From Alitta virens (lineage: Eukaryota; Annelida; Polychaeta; Phyllodocida; Nereididae), in assembly GCA_932294295.1 (NCBI GenBank), contig OW028580.1, positions 23,856,975 to 23,920,974 of the forward strand: a stretch of 64,000 bases of DNA. Reading direction: 5' to 3'. The notes under the pieces are model-generated. The model was given only the letters and a program-made list of their open reading frames with translations. It did not search any database and was not told the DNA's origin. Shown here one piece after another: positions 1-11,833 of this stretch. Position numbers and translations under genes: made by a program. Each line of letters starts with the position of its first letter. Position 1 is the stretch's first letter.

Positions 1-640
1 AATTTTTTACCTTTTTACGGCAGTCACTAAGAACAGTTGGCAAGTGGTTGGTGAGTGGTCGTGGTCTGTGGCGCCTCGCAGCCACTCGCGCCACTCGCGG
101 CCACTCGTGCTCACTCGTGCCTGTCGGGGGAGGTGGCTGTCCCTCTTGTAACTCGCCATTCTCTCTTGTTCACTCTTGTACAGCTCGTAAAAGCTCGGCA
201 GACCTACGTGGTCTGACCTTCATTCTTCCGTGGACCATCCTCACTGGCACTGTGCCCATCCGTAGCCCTCTCCTACTTCACACGTGGCATGAAGCATCTA
301 CGAGGCATCCTCGAAACATCCGCGAGGCAACCGTGAGGCACTCGTAGATCGCCCCTATGAGTGGTTCAAGAGTAAATGAGGAGATGGCCACGAATGGCCA
401 AGGATGGCCACGTAGAATGTCTCGCCAAATTTTTAAAACATGTTTAAAAAATTTTGCTCTCTCCACGGATGGTCACGGATGATCTAGCACTACCAGGAGC
501 ATTCTAAGCATTAGCGGGGAGTAAACGTTAAAACACTGGGCGAGTGAATCGCATATGGACAAGGATGAGCGAAAGAAAACCAGTTTTTTCATTCGCGCTC
601 ACTCGCCATGCTCATCCATGACAGTGTGAACGACACTGTA
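1..640. repeat. CpG-rich repeat built of degenerate 11-12 bp units
   Basis: This stretch is far richer in CG dinucleotides than its surroundings and is made of short degenerate direct repeats around CACTCG and, on the - strand, TGCCTCACGGA-like units (about 278-350). The - strand of that part resembles 46060-46130 on the + strand, so the two loci carry one repeat family in opposite orientation. No gene is supported here; the short ORFs result from the repeat. It may be a DNA transposon with unusual subterminal repeats, but no transposase is seen. Confidence 0.5.
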
Positions 641-1326
641 AGTTCAAGTCATCAAATGATGAAGATCGATTCAACAGATAATTAAATAAACTGCCTAATT
701 TTAATTTTTTCACCAAATTGACTGACTTATACACTGACCTTGAGGACAAAGAAATAATGCAAAGAGAAAATGAAGCATCCACATCATGCCATCATTGATC
801 TGCAGCTTCCCAATGAGGATTAAGGCTTATCTAATCTGTATTTGTGAGCCATATGTATCAGATTAATTGTTTATAAGGAAAAAACATGCAGATTAAGGAA
901 ATGTTTTAATGGAATCAGTTATACTCGAGTTGATAGATGGCTAGACGATGACCTGTAGCGAACTAAAATAACTTAATGAAGATAAATATCTGGATGTGTC
1001 ATGTACAACTATCCCTATAGTTAATTTATAATACTTGTGTATTGATACTGCCCAAGATAACATTTATAATCTAATGACAAGTTAATTCGATCATGCAAAA
1101 CACGTTTAAGTTAATAAGTATTGGTTCAATAGATTACCATATTATAGAATGATCGTATTAATCTTGGCTTGGCAGTAGAATTACTGCAATTAGAAACCAT
1201 TTGTGGAATTTCTGAACCCTTCCCCAAAGGCCATTTAGTCATTATGATTAATGAAATACATGGTTGACTGGCTCATATCAACTTGTTCGATAAAACTAAT
1301 GACCGTAAGTTGCTGAGGGAGGTCAA
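641..1326. other. No recognisable feature
   Basis: AT-rich noncoding DNA. I see no coding exon, RNA gene or clear repeat. Confidence 0.5.
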
Positions 1327-1680
1327 GCAGCTGGGTGGCCTAATGGTTCAGACATCCGCCAATTCCATATTGGCCAGCTCCGTTGAACAGGGTTCTGGGT
1401 TCGATCATAAGGTTCGATCCCCGGCCGGGCTCTCTTCATGAGTTCCATCCCAGTTGCATGAGACGTCAAATTGGAGGTGCCTTTTACTCATCCAATGTCT
1501 ATGCTGAGGCAAGTAAAAGACCCCATCCATGGGTTATATGTGTAACATGGTGAAAACTCCAAGCCTTATCATCTCATCATTACGTCTGTCTGTGGCAGCT
1601 GGTGGCAGCTGGTCATATAGGCTGACTAAGCTTCAGACGCAGTGTGATTAATTGATAAGCTGAAGCATTAAACACTGTAC
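1327..1680 (+). repeat. tRNA-derived SINE
   Basis: A pol III A-box-like motif (TGGCCTAATGGTT, near 1335) and a duplicated B-box-like motif (GGTTCGATC near 1401, GGTTCGATCCC near 1413) are followed by a body shared with 6704-6850 and 26455-26700 (shared words include ATGCTGAGGCAAG and CCCATCCATGG, then a tail near AGCTGACTAAGCTTC). A tRNA head plus a body found at several loci identifies a SINE rather than a tRNA gene. The duplicated B box is a local oddity of this copy. Confidence 0.75.
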
Positions 1681-2833
1681 TTTTCTAAGTAACATGATTT
1701 TGAAAGGAAACGTTGACCAGTAAAAATTAATGACTACAGGCCTACCTGCATATTTATTCACTTTTTTTTCTTGATATATTTCTTTGAGCTGAATCGTAGT
1801 CACAGTTTCAAGGTATTGTGTGAAGTGTTGTCTGCAATTTTTTTAATTATAGTTACTACTCGGGTTCTTATCACAGCAGTAATGACGTTGTACAACTGTA
1901 TAATGGATGGAATAACTATCTGAATGTACCTAGCTGCATCCTTTTCTATTATTTTTGTGATTTAATTTGACTTTGAATTTCTGTAAATTCTAATATAACC
2001 ATAGTTCGCGTTTGTACTGTTTTAGTGGTAATGTAATTCAATAAATTGACAATAATAAACGATGTCGTTGAGAGTGTATTTTGACATGTGTTTTGCAATG
2101 TTGAATTGGTTTGTGAATCGCTATATTAGGTCATAAAGTCCCAAACTCTACGGCTCTTATTTATCATTTCTCACTTTTTTTAGATAAACCCTTTTTTGCT
2201 TGTATTTTTACAAACTCAACACTGGACAATTTACCCACATCCTACTTTAGGAAGCAAAAGTTTTCCTTGGCCTCTAAATTAATCAGGCTTCATTCTCAGA
2301 TCCACCAGGCTTGGTTAAGAATATTAATGCACCAGATGGCGGTTTTCTTTTTTCCTCATAAGTATGAGTTTCTCTCATCTCAAACATGCAAGTTAATACG
2401 AATTTGAACCATATTAATTTTATTTCAAATGTTATGCAGCTACCAAAATAAATACAGAACAACACAAAAAGTATCCTTCTGTAGCAAAGTTGAAATTGAT
2501 TTATTTCCAGACATCCTTTAAAGATACTTAAACTTGTTCGAATAAAAACTAAAATAATGCATCAGTTGAAGCGCATGAAAAACGCTTCGGGCAGCACCTG
2601 TAGGACATGGCAGTTGCATGAACACCATCAAACACCTGGTGTTCACCAAGGGAACATCATCATGGATTTTAAAGGTAAAGGCTAATGAATTTGGGGTTAA
2701 GAGTCTTCAATTATGAATTGGACATACTCTACCGACTTCACAGTTACAGTGAGTTACACCCTTGGCAGGACTGCCCAATCTTGAGCCTTTCTCAGCTTCT
2801 TGGGGAGCATACAGCCAGTGTGTAACCTGTTAA
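1681..2833. other. No recognisable feature
   Basis: AT-rich noncoding sequence with no supported exon. A 60-residue reading frame at 2283-2465 has no recognisable motif. Confidence 0.5.
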
Positions 2834-3325
2834 GTGGATGGATGGATGGATCTTTATTTAGCAAAAGTATGCAGGGCTACCAGGGAAGCCAAGGCTTATA
2901 TAACTGGCGCCACAAGAACAGTTACAATGCAAATGCAGTATTGTTACAAAGGAAATTTTACAAAAGAAACTAGTTACACATTATACAGTAAAGAGATGTA
3001 TGAAAAGCATCATTATTCTCAAATAGAAGTCTACAACATAATAACACAAATACACACCATATAATCTCCTATATACCAGTATATTTTGTGAGATAATACA
3101 ATTTGGCTTTTTTGACAATTAAATTTGAATTAAGTGCTTCTAAGGTTCGAGCACTCTACATTTGCCATCTCTGCCTGCAGCCAAGTACCTATTTACACCT
3201 GGGTAGAGTGGAACAGAGAGTTATAGAGGATCTGTTCAGTTCCTCCATGCCATGGCAAGGGCAAGAACATGCAACCTTGTGGTTTTGTCAAGCACCTTAA
3301 CCACTGGGCCATGGCGCCTCGATCT
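2834..3325 (-). repeat. tRNA-derived SINE with (ATCC)n tail
   Basis: Read on the - strand, the element begins near 3325 with an A-box-like TGGCCCAGTGGTTAAGGTG and a B-box-like GGTTGCATGTTC. It continues through a central segment containing CACCCAGG-type sequence (plus-strand ACACCTGGGTAGAGTGG near 3197) and ends in an AATAAAGATCCATCCATCC tail near 2837. The tRNA head, central domain and short tandem tail are the usual SINE layout. It belongs to a different family from the SINE at 1327. Confidence 0.65.
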
Positions 3326-5273
3326 TTTGCCAATAGATAAAAAACAGGATTTTAAATTATAGCATTATCTAAATACAGCCGTGGCCAACAGTTTTCAGTT
3401 TATCTAGAATTATTTACATTTACTGTCTTAGAAATATATTTGAACAATAATCACGCAGATGAACATATAAAGTTAAGGATGGTTGGTCAGAGGGAAGAGC
3501 CTAATCTTTCACATTTATTGCTGGTGGAAGTTGCATGAAGAGCCACAAGGTTCTGGATGATTAGGTTTTTGGAGTGGTTATCTTGTGGTTTTGACGTAAA
3601 CCCAATTGACAATATGTGAAGGGAATAGAAAAGACAGGTTCACATTCACTGATCAAATGTGGTAGAAGTTCATAAAATTTCCATAAGAAATGATCAAAAG
3701 TATCTCCCTAAATATGCCAGAAACTTGTGTTGAATTATGTGCAACAAGATAGAAACTATATGTTTTCAATTAATTTGGTTTTTATTAATATATTTGAGAG
3801 AAGTTATCATTGTAGTGACAAATTAAAGACCGAGCCACGACTATAAAAGGGGATACCAGCTCAGAGGCCTCATTTGGTTCCAATCCCTCAAAGGGGAAAC
3901 ATCTCTGAATAGTTCACTTAATTTACTGATCCCAACCATACACAATGCAATTAAGTCATATGAATTTGGTATCTGTAGATTCAATAATTTATGCAGAAAC
4001 GAACTGTGCCACTCTGTAACTTATATTTTATTTATAAGCTGAGATATTATGAATTATATGCAGAATTATGGTCACATTTTACGAAATTTGATTGACAGGC
4101 CTTAATGACATTTCAATGAGCTGTTACCATGGTACAACAGCCCTTTCTAGCTAATTGATCTCTAAAAATAGTGCTCATTTGCATAGAAACCGCATGGCTA
4201 CAGGTGCAATTAGGAGGGGGTGAAGTGCATACCCCAATCCTATTATGACATAATATAGATATCATATTATATCATATCATATATATATATATAGGCAATA
4301 GCAAGGATGCATGCAATTTCACTTGTATCTACATAAAGCAGTGTTACCTTTTTACTGGTACCTTATTGAAAAATATAACAGCATATGTGATCTCTCTCTA
4401 TATCGTAATTCCCATGTTCTAAAACAATAGTCCTGTCATAGCCAGAATGAAGACTTGGTGTGAATTGTCCTGAGGTACAACTTAGACTGACCAAGAGTTA
4501 ATGGACTGACTGTCTGTACAATCAGCTCTATTGTTTCAAAGGCAGTATCAACTGATTTCATAACTGATATTTGGAGTCAAATTCAAATATTTATATGATG
4601 ATGCAACTTGAATTGTTCTCTATATTATTAAATTTTGCCTAACAAAAGCACAAGAGTTGGTGGTCACTTCAAAGGAAGCCCCACAATCTGTGAAATAAAG
4701 ATAATGTGTGCATAATGTTTTCAATTTAATAAATGTCCTAATTATATCATAGATCTAGATGTGAAATATGTATATGTCTAATTTCTAATTATAGCATAGA
4801 AGCTAGATATGGACTATATATGCTTCAAAGTCTTTAATTGCTGATAATTTTCAAAACGAAACAAATTGTATAAAATAAGAAATTTCAAATTTTTAATTTC
4901 GACCTGCTGCAGCTCGGTCTTTAAGTGCACTTTAATAGTATGCAAATTTTTGACAGCAATTGTATACGTCAATTTCAGGTACAGCTGAAGTGCATGACAT
5001 GCAATGAGGGTTAGTCATCCTTGACACAGTCAATTTTCTAAATTCAGTGAAAAAGTCTACAAAGTAAGTAAAAATGCCTTCTCAAATGAGCACCTTTAGG
5101 TTTTGTGTTAAAATTGTACACCCCCTGGTGAGGATCTCATTGCCTCAGCATAACCAAGAAGCACAAGGCACTAATACAACCAATTATATGAACCCAAATA
5201 GAGTTACATCGATTATTACAGCAGATTGCCTAGTCTTGGAAACTTCTGTACTGCTGAGGACAATACCTGAATC
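3326..5273. other. Noncoding DNA with a Tc1/mariner-like end and an AT microsatellite
   Basis: A segment starting at about 3376 (ACAGCCGTGGCCAACAGTTTT) resembles the ends at 7031 and 7155 and typical Tc1/mariner termini. A short ATATC/AT microsatellite lies at 4255-4295. Otherwise nothing is recognised. Confidence 0.4.
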
Positions 5274-5316
5274 CAGGACTCCCATTGGTTGGGGGCCTTG
5301 CCCAATGGGAGTCCTG
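5274..5316. repeat. Perfect 15-bp inverted repeat
   Basis: CAGGACTCCCATTGG (5274-5288) and its exact reverse complement (5302-5316) are separated by 13 bases. It could be a small foldback remnant or form an RNA hairpin. It is not a bacterial-type terminator, since this is animal DNA with no adjacent gene. Confidence 0.8.
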
Positions 5317-6641
5317 AATGCATATGACGTTCTCTAGAGTTAACTTTCCAGGTCTATGAAATCAGCTGAAAAGTTCAACACCGGATTTTATAGATTTGAA
5401 AACTAGACTCAGATGATATCATGTGAATCCATGGCATTGGCTGAGGGACTGTCTTTGCCAAGTATGCATGGCCGCTCCTACATAACTATATGTGGAGTTT
5501 GGCTTCCATGAAACCAGCTGTAATGTACTATTAGATATGAAAATTAACCTATTAGGAACTGATCAGTGCTGCAGAACATTCATTGAACACACTGTAGGGA
5601 ATACAATGTACTATTGTTCCAATGCTCATAATGCCAAAGAATAACCTAATTCAGTCTAATGGCTTGATGAATGGAGAGGTTGTTAATTGGTGCTCTTGAT
5701 GCATAGAATGCAGCAAGTAGGCTCTTTGAGTTAGTAATGCCTAATGCCTTCTTTTGTTTTCAGAATCAAATGGTGAGATTCAGACATAATTATGAAGCAA
5801 AGTTTTTTTGTTTTTTTTTCTAATTTTCACTATAAGAATTCCTCTAATAATGCCAAGTGTCTTTTTCAAAGAATTCTGAACCGTTTCTTGTATAAAGAGT
5901 AAATTATCTGTCACAAAAAAGTGACCCGGTTCTCCCTCCAGTATATTATCTGATTAAAGCTCCATTGGAAAGTTTTCCAGCATCTTTAAAACAACAGTAA
6001 ATCATTTTCATTTAGACCTTTGACTAATGATTTAATTTAGGAAAAATGTCTGCTTAATTCATGATTTGATCATTTAAATTTTGAAAATTTAATAGTGAGC
6101 TAAAACCAACATTTATTGTAAGCCGTTCTTTAAGTTCAGCTATAATGTTACAAAGTTAAGAGGATGGGTTTCCTTTTTATTTGCTATGTTGAAGCTAGTG
6201 TCTCAGCACAATTGTTAATGCCATTTGGTTTGTGATGTCCTCATCAAATATATTGACTGTATTTTCTCACAGACACCTAGGACAGGGGCCCAGACTCTCC
6301 AACTGAGATGGCCGAATTCTCCCCAAAGCTGCTGCTTAAAAGAAATGATAGCTATATTTTTCTGCATGGCCAGAACAATACGTCAGTCAAAATATTGTAC
6401 TCCACCTATGTGCTCATTGTTACAATATATTTATGTTTAATCTATCCTCTATCAGTTTTTGTCAATATAAACATTGTGGACATTTTACTTGCTGACATTA
6501 AAACTAAAAATATCCCTTATCAGAAGAGGAAATATCTGAAATGCTTTCTTTGCTTTATAAAATGAGTTTAGGATCAACCAGGAGTCATGTGACCGAATTT
6601 CAGGATAATACCTATATTACTTTTAGCTGTAGGGAGGTTGG
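5317..6641. other. No recognisable feature
   Basis: AT-rich noncoding sequence. Overlapping short frames at 6225-6565 have no recognisable domain and no matching splice context. Confidence 0.5.
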
Positions 6642-6703
6642 CCCAGTTCTCCTTACTGCCCAGTTCTCCTTACTGTCCCCTACTCGGTGTCCCCTACTCG
6701 GTG
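6642..6703. repeat. Two adjacent tandem duplications (17 bp x2, 14 bp x2)
   Basis: CCCAGTTCTCCTTACTG occurs at 6642-6658 and again at 6659-6675. It is followed immediately by TCCCCTACTCGGTG at 6676-6689 and 6690-6703. Both pairs are exact. They sit at the 5' edge of the truncated SINE that follows. Confidence 0.9.
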
Positions 6704-6850
6704 AGGCAAGTAAAGGATTACCCATGGGGTAAAAGTGCAACTCCAAGCCTTGTCATCTCATCCTTACATCTGCCTCTGGCAGCTGATCATATAAGCTGAC
6801 TAAGCTTCTGACCCAGTAGCATTGAGATATTAGACATTAGCAAGATGCTA
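6704..6850 (+). repeat. 5'-truncated SINE, same family as 1327
   Basis: The body and tail (GAGGCAAG, ACCCATGGGG, CTCCAAGCCTTGTCATCTCA, AGCTGACTAAGCTTCTGAC) match the SINE at 1327-1680, but the tRNA-like head is missing. Confidence 0.7.
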
Positions 6851-7030
6851 AGATGGGTTGCAAGACTTTTATCTAATAAGTCCATGTAAAACCCCCATTT
6901 GATTTGCACTGGGACTAATAAATCATTGAACTAAAATTGCATCATATGGTGAAGTAGCAATTTAAGGGGATCGCACCAACCATTGAACAAACGTTATGGC
7001 CTAGTACTTCATTGGACAACTAGTAGTTGT

Positions 7031-7200
7031 ACAGCTGTGGCCAAAAGTTTCGAACATATTAAAAGAAATGTATTTTATTTTGTTTTATTGCACTTTTCTT
7101 TAGGGACCATAAAAATCAACAAACTTACATTTGGAACTTTTTAGTGCTTCATTTATACAGCCGTAGCCAAATTTTTTCTAGACACTGGCTATATCAGGTG
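7031..7200. repeat. Tc1/mariner-like terminal fragments
   Basis: ACAGCTGTGGCCAAAAGTTT at 7031 and TACAGCCGTAGCCAAA near 7155 are two related ends in the same orientation about 120 bp apart, with a third relative near 3376. Tc1/mariner elements often end in sequence of this type. No transposase frame is present. Confidence 0.4.
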
Positions 7201-7734
7201 CCTTTGGCGCTTTTTTCAACCAGCATCATAGGTTTTATTTCCCTTGGCCGTGAATATCGCCTAAGGTATTGCGGTGACTGTATGAGTAAAATATGGTTTG
7301 AAAGGGCAAATCCTCCACCCCTCTTGGGCCGAAAAGACTAAAAAAACATCTGCACCAATATTTTTTAAGCCTCTCTGAGTGACCAGTTAAGTCTTGTGTC
7401 AGCTTGGAGCCATGAATGTGGTATATATTTAAATTGTGAGGTTATTTCACAGGAAATAATATCAATAAACATTTTCTCACTGATTGAAGTGGTTATATTT
7501 ATTACTTAACAAACTGCATATATATCGTAAATGTACCATAAAGATCCGTTTTCTCCCATATTGGTTAACTGCAACATACCTTCACATTTCAGGTCTTTTT
7601 TTTAACGCTTTATATAATAAAAATGCATTCACATTCATTTCCATTAGCATTCGCATTCATAGCGTGTCTTGGGAACACAAACACCACTCCAGATCTTTGA
7701 TTTGGTTATTGGTAGTCTTCCATTAGTTTTATTT
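7201..7734. other. No recognisable feature
   Basis: AT-rich noncoding DNA. The short frames here have no recognisable motif. Confidence 0.5.
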
Positions 7735-7840
7735 AGTAGTACTTAGTAGTAGTAGTAGTAGTAATAGTAGTAAGTAGTAGTAAGTAGTAGTTAGTAGTAG
7801 TAGTAGTAATAGTAGTACGTAGTAGTAAGTAATAGTAAGT
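7735..7840. repeat. (AGT)n trinucleotide microsatellite
   Basis: Imperfect runs of AGT/TAG with AAGT interruptions extend over about 100 bp. Confidence 0.9.
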
Positions 7841-8149
7841 AGTGCCACTCCCTATACTTCGCATTGTAAATGCTGCACCCACTTCCCCTTCCTACCTTCG
7901 GTAAGAAGAAATATAACATTAACATTCAGGGTGTGGAGAGAGTTTGTAAATTAATTTAATGAAGTCCATTCCCCAATGTCCCAAGCAATAATCTGTGAAA
8001 AATATTCTAAGCCGTGGTCTGTACCCATCTGGACACACATGGTTCATTCCCCTCAATGATCTTAGAGCTATGCATTATAATGACCTGTTTTTCTGCACTC
8101 AGCCAGGCTTTTACTTTCTTTCAAACTCTTTGGAAGTGGTACAATTGAT

Positions 8150-8512
8150 ACAATCACATATTTATTTATTTTAATATATCTTGACAGCAACACATTGTCA
8201 GTAATACAACTGTTTTTCAAATGGTGCTGTTATAAAAAGTGATACATAAAAATAAAAATATAGTTAAAAACAAATTATACAATAAATACATAAATAGCTA
8301 AAGATGTGTAAGTACAAAAGTTTTGACATTCCGTTTAAAATCACAGACATCAGCTAAAATCTTTAAATAATTAGGAAGGCCATTCCATAAAATAGCACCA
8401 TTGTAGTTAAAAGAACATTTCATCACAGAAGCATCAATATATGGCACAATAACATTTTCACTTGAAGAAGAAAAAAAAGCATTTAGACAAAATGGAAACA
8501 TTGCTCCATTAC
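8150..8512 (-). mobile_element. LINE 3' fragment (end of reverse transcriptase ORF)
   Basis: The - strand frame 8501-8298 (67 codons) carries a pattern typical of the extreme C-terminus of animal LINE polyproteins: YNGAILWNGLP followed by FKRNVKTFVL near the stop. The - strand 3' flank down to about 8150 is AT-rich and looks like a LINE 3' untranslated tail. The rest of the LINE is absent, as expected of a 5'-truncated insertion. A 45-bp piece of the same sequence recurs at 9598-9648. Confidence 0.65.
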
Positions 8513-9707
8513 CCCACTAGGGAGCTTCGAATCTACTAAATGTATATATATTGTTTATGGCCATCCATAAGGGGACACGTAAAACCACCAATTACACTGC
8601 AGTCTAAAATGTCCTTCACATAGTTTTGCCTTTTTTAATCTGCGTTTGGTGTCACATTAAAGTATTCAATTGGTCTCTCGATCTCAAGTTGGCCTATGAG
8701 CAAAATGTTATGAGTTGTAGGTTGATGTGTGAAATTTGATGCTTGCATGAGTGGAAACAGGTGTGTATGACAAGTGCGCTATATTACATGTAATACATTA
8801 ATCAAATGGAGCAACAAAGAAATAAAAGTATATAGAGTGCACCACTTAGCGCATCAAAGAAGTTCAGAATGCAGGAAGATAGCAATAGAAAGGAACCTAC
8901 ATACATTGCCCAGATATCGAGCAGATGCTCTAACTTATTGAAATTCTCAGCCATATTTTTTGCAGTTTCTTGGTAGATAACCGCGTGTAGCTAGTATTCT
9001 TTTTTTTTTTTCAGGTGAATCATTTTGTACCACTAGGGAGCTTCGAATCTACTAAATGTCGATGGTAAATTTGGAACTTTGCATTAAATATTCGGATTTA
9101 GATTCGAATACATTCATTTGCAATTTACATGAAAATGAGCATTATAATGACCCATTAAGGTGGGTGACCCCACTATGGAAACTTGAGTTTTCGCTACCGT
9201 GGGGCCACCTAGAGAAATTCTATCATGTAATATAAGGAAAGTGTAAAAACTGCTCTCATCGGTGTTGGTTTTGAACATTACTAACTTCTAATTGCGAAGA
9301 TAAATACATAAATTAGCATAGAGAGTTAATGACATGGCTTATATATTTTCAGTATGCAAGCAGATATAGCAATTATCAATATTACATTTAGCAACATATG
9401 ATGCAACCATGCAATTCTTTATATATTTCTTGAAACCATCTGAACTGTGTGTATTTAGTTTTTCTCTATAAACTATGGGCATATCATTAAGGGTTTTGAT
9501 GCATCCATACTCAATACTCTGTCTTGCAAACTCATGGACATTTTTGGAGGTCTCAATTGGTTTCTCAGTCGAAATTCATAATTATGGGGATCATAAGAAA
9601 AAAAAAAAAAGCATTTAGACAAATTGGAAACATTGCTCCATTACCCAGTTCAACCCAGACCTTATTGTCAGCCTGTGATAAGCTAGACTTCTACTTTTGC
9701 ACCATGC
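8513..9707. repeat. Mosaic noncoding DNA with short direct repeats
   Basis: A 30-bp word (starting CCACTAGGGAGCTTCGAATC) occurs at about 8515-8545 and again at about 9030-9060. A second word from the LINE tail (GCATTTAGACAAATTGGAAA) recurs at 9610-9648 with only a single-base change. The spacing suggests overlapping duplications or nested insertions. No gene is seen. Confidence 0.65.
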
Positions 9708-9862
9708 TACATGGCCAAATGGGCTACGTGCGTTTTCCATGGGTTTGGATAAATGCATGGAAAACGCATGGTTTTCACCTCATTTTAATTAGCTAAAAAC
9801 CATGCGCTTTCCATGCGTTTATCCTTCTCATGGAAAACGCACTTAGCACATTTGGCCATGTA
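9708..9862. mobile_element. Hairpin MITE, 155 bp
   Basis: Nearly the whole segment is one imperfect palindrome. It starts TACATGGCCAAATG and ends with the near-complement CATTTGGCCATGTA; the inner arms share CATGGAAAACGCA/TGCG words, with a short AT-rich loop near 9780. The TA at both edges fits a TA target-site duplication, as in Tc1/mariner-type MITEs. There is no coding capacity. Confidence 0.8.
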
Positions 9863-10841
9863 GTACTCCATTATACTGTATTTATTTATCTATTTATTTG
9901 TTAACTCTTGAAATATGGGGATACAGGGGCCTTTTAGGACATTGGGTACAATGGGACGCCTGCCCTATATTTGGATAATAAACAAAGGCAGACCATAAAT
10001 TGCAGTAGGGGAACATTTTTATTTTCTCTGTGGAAACCATCAAGATTATCAGAAGGATTTAGCTGTGGTAGACCCATTTCTTTTTTTTTTGAAGTCCAAA
10101 GTAAAATTTTCATTCATACTTTCGAACCCTAGTCAATGTGTGCTGTCACCTGACATCCCTGCGACCTAATTATGGACATTTTTTGCTAGCTTACCTAGTT
10201 AAATAAAATGATTGGTTAAACTTTGTAGGCAATAGGCTGAGTATAGACTTTAGAAATGTTCTCTTAAAAATACAAGAGAAATGGATTCATATTTTTGGAG
10301 TTTAGGCAATATTTCTGAATTGCCTGCTTGTCAGAACAAGAATTGCGTAAACTCAGCACATTAACATCTAATTATTCTGTAATTTCATTGTTAGACCATT
10401 AATGCAATAAGCCAGCCAATAAACTATAAGAGAAATTGATTCATTTACTCTAGATGTGAAAGTGAGCAAAGTGTTTCTGGGATAGTGCACAGTAGTTGTG
10501 TCATACCCATGGTTCATGAGTGCCTTTGGTAGAGATTTGGTAACGTTTTCAATTTCACACATCCTGAATAAAAGAGTGGCCAAGAAACTACATTATGTAT
10601 ACGATCATGTTTCCAACATGTTTTACAAACTACCGCAACAGAATCTTGTGTGTTGATAACTGTATTTGTCTTGCACCCACCATGAAAAAAATGCGTCTGC
10701 CAGGTATGCCACACTGATTTGAAGCCACCATGCAGCCCTTATTAGCATAATCTGTTTCCTTACATAAGTGCTTGGCACTCGCCAAAATGTTTTTATTGCT
10801 GCGTTACACACATTGGGTGGGGTTTCAGACTTTCCCCAGCC
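9863..10841. other. Noncoding upstream region with a dispersed-repeat piece
   Basis: Segment 10311-10395 is the reverse complement of the dispersed repeat at 38940-39035 and 48880-48965 (shared word AATTGCGTAAACTCAGCACA). Segment 10135-10240 resembles 48765-48875 in direct orientation. No promoter element can be defined upstream of the ATG at 10842. Confidence 0.55.
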
Positions 10842-11833
10842 ATGGAATACTTATTCTCGCATATCGTTTTACTGTTTTTCTTAACTGGAGTATCTTGTGA
10901 TGATCATAAGATACTGAATAAGTCAGATAATACCTTGACCATAGTATTCTTATGGCCTGCTCATTTATTTGGTCCAGCCATTCCAACAGCATTCCGGATG
11001 GGTATTGAAAGCGCTAAGCATAAGCTACCAAATTATCCTATCAAGTACCACATAGTGAGTGTAATCCAAAAATTGGAATGAAAGCAACAGTGCAATTAAG
11101 ACAGACTGTGAAAGCTCTCGATGGAGTAATCGGATCGGTTGTAGCATCGTTTGTGAACCAGTTGGTTTCTTAGCCGCGGCTTGGAATATTCCGCAAGTTT
11201 CATTCTTCTGTTCAAGTATGTCACTGACTGACAAATACAAGTTTCCAACCTTTACAAGAGTCACAGGCACTTTCGGTGGATACACTGAGGGAATACTGGC
11301 TGTCTGAAAGACATTCAACTGGACAAGATTTTCAATCATAACAGATGTTGCTCCGATATTCAAACTCACCGCCGAGCGTGTTAAACTTGCAGCGGAAAAT
11401 CTTGGTATGACGGTCTACTTCTATGCTGTGGGAACCACATTGGTGGGACAAAGCGTTGATCCATTAGCACTTGATGTCATGAGAAATGTTGCAATTGACA
11501 TAAAACAGCCAACAAGGGTGACCATGATGCTTTTGTATGGCTACGATGTTCGCAACTTTCTCATATTAGCTGATGAAGAAGGACTTATGAATGAAAACCA
11601 TGCATTTTTGGGAGTTGATACTACCTATGGTGGAAGTGCAGGACGACCAAGATACCTGAAGTCTCATTTAGAAGATTCGTATGTTTACCACAGTGCAATA
11701 GCTATAAGTAGTGATGACCCATCTGGTCAAACGTGGGAAATGTTTTATGCAGAGTTAATCAAGAACATGTTGTATAACAACATTAGTCAACAGACAATTG
11801 ATGCAAATATGGGAAGAGATGCAGTTATTGCAG
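10842..11833 (+). pseudogene. Exon 1: signal peptide and most of ligand-binding domain (broken)
   Basis: The start ATG opens a hydrophobic leader of about 19 residues ending near VSCDD. The following frame matches the paralogous exon at 47508-48519 (for example LEDSYVYH, ADEEG, TVYFYAV in both). Relative to that paralog there is a net 7-base loss near 11053, a one-base loss near 11140, and a TGA at 11305-11307. After the last lesion the frame is open from 11308 to the donor at 11834 (CAG|GTGAGA, phase 1). The ATG at 11407 is an internal methionine, not a gene start. Confidence 0.85.

Noticed and set aside
1331..1430. Possible tRNA gene (A and B boxes)
   Set aside because: The head continues into a body repeated at 6704 and 26455, and the cloverleaf is not closed. 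It is a SINE.
8298..8501. Small host protein gene
   Set aside because: The pattern matches the C-terminal end of LINE polyproteins and part of it is repeated at 9598-9648.
11025..11369. 114-codon ORF on the - strand
   Set aside because: Antisense to exon 1 of the cyclase; no motif of its own.
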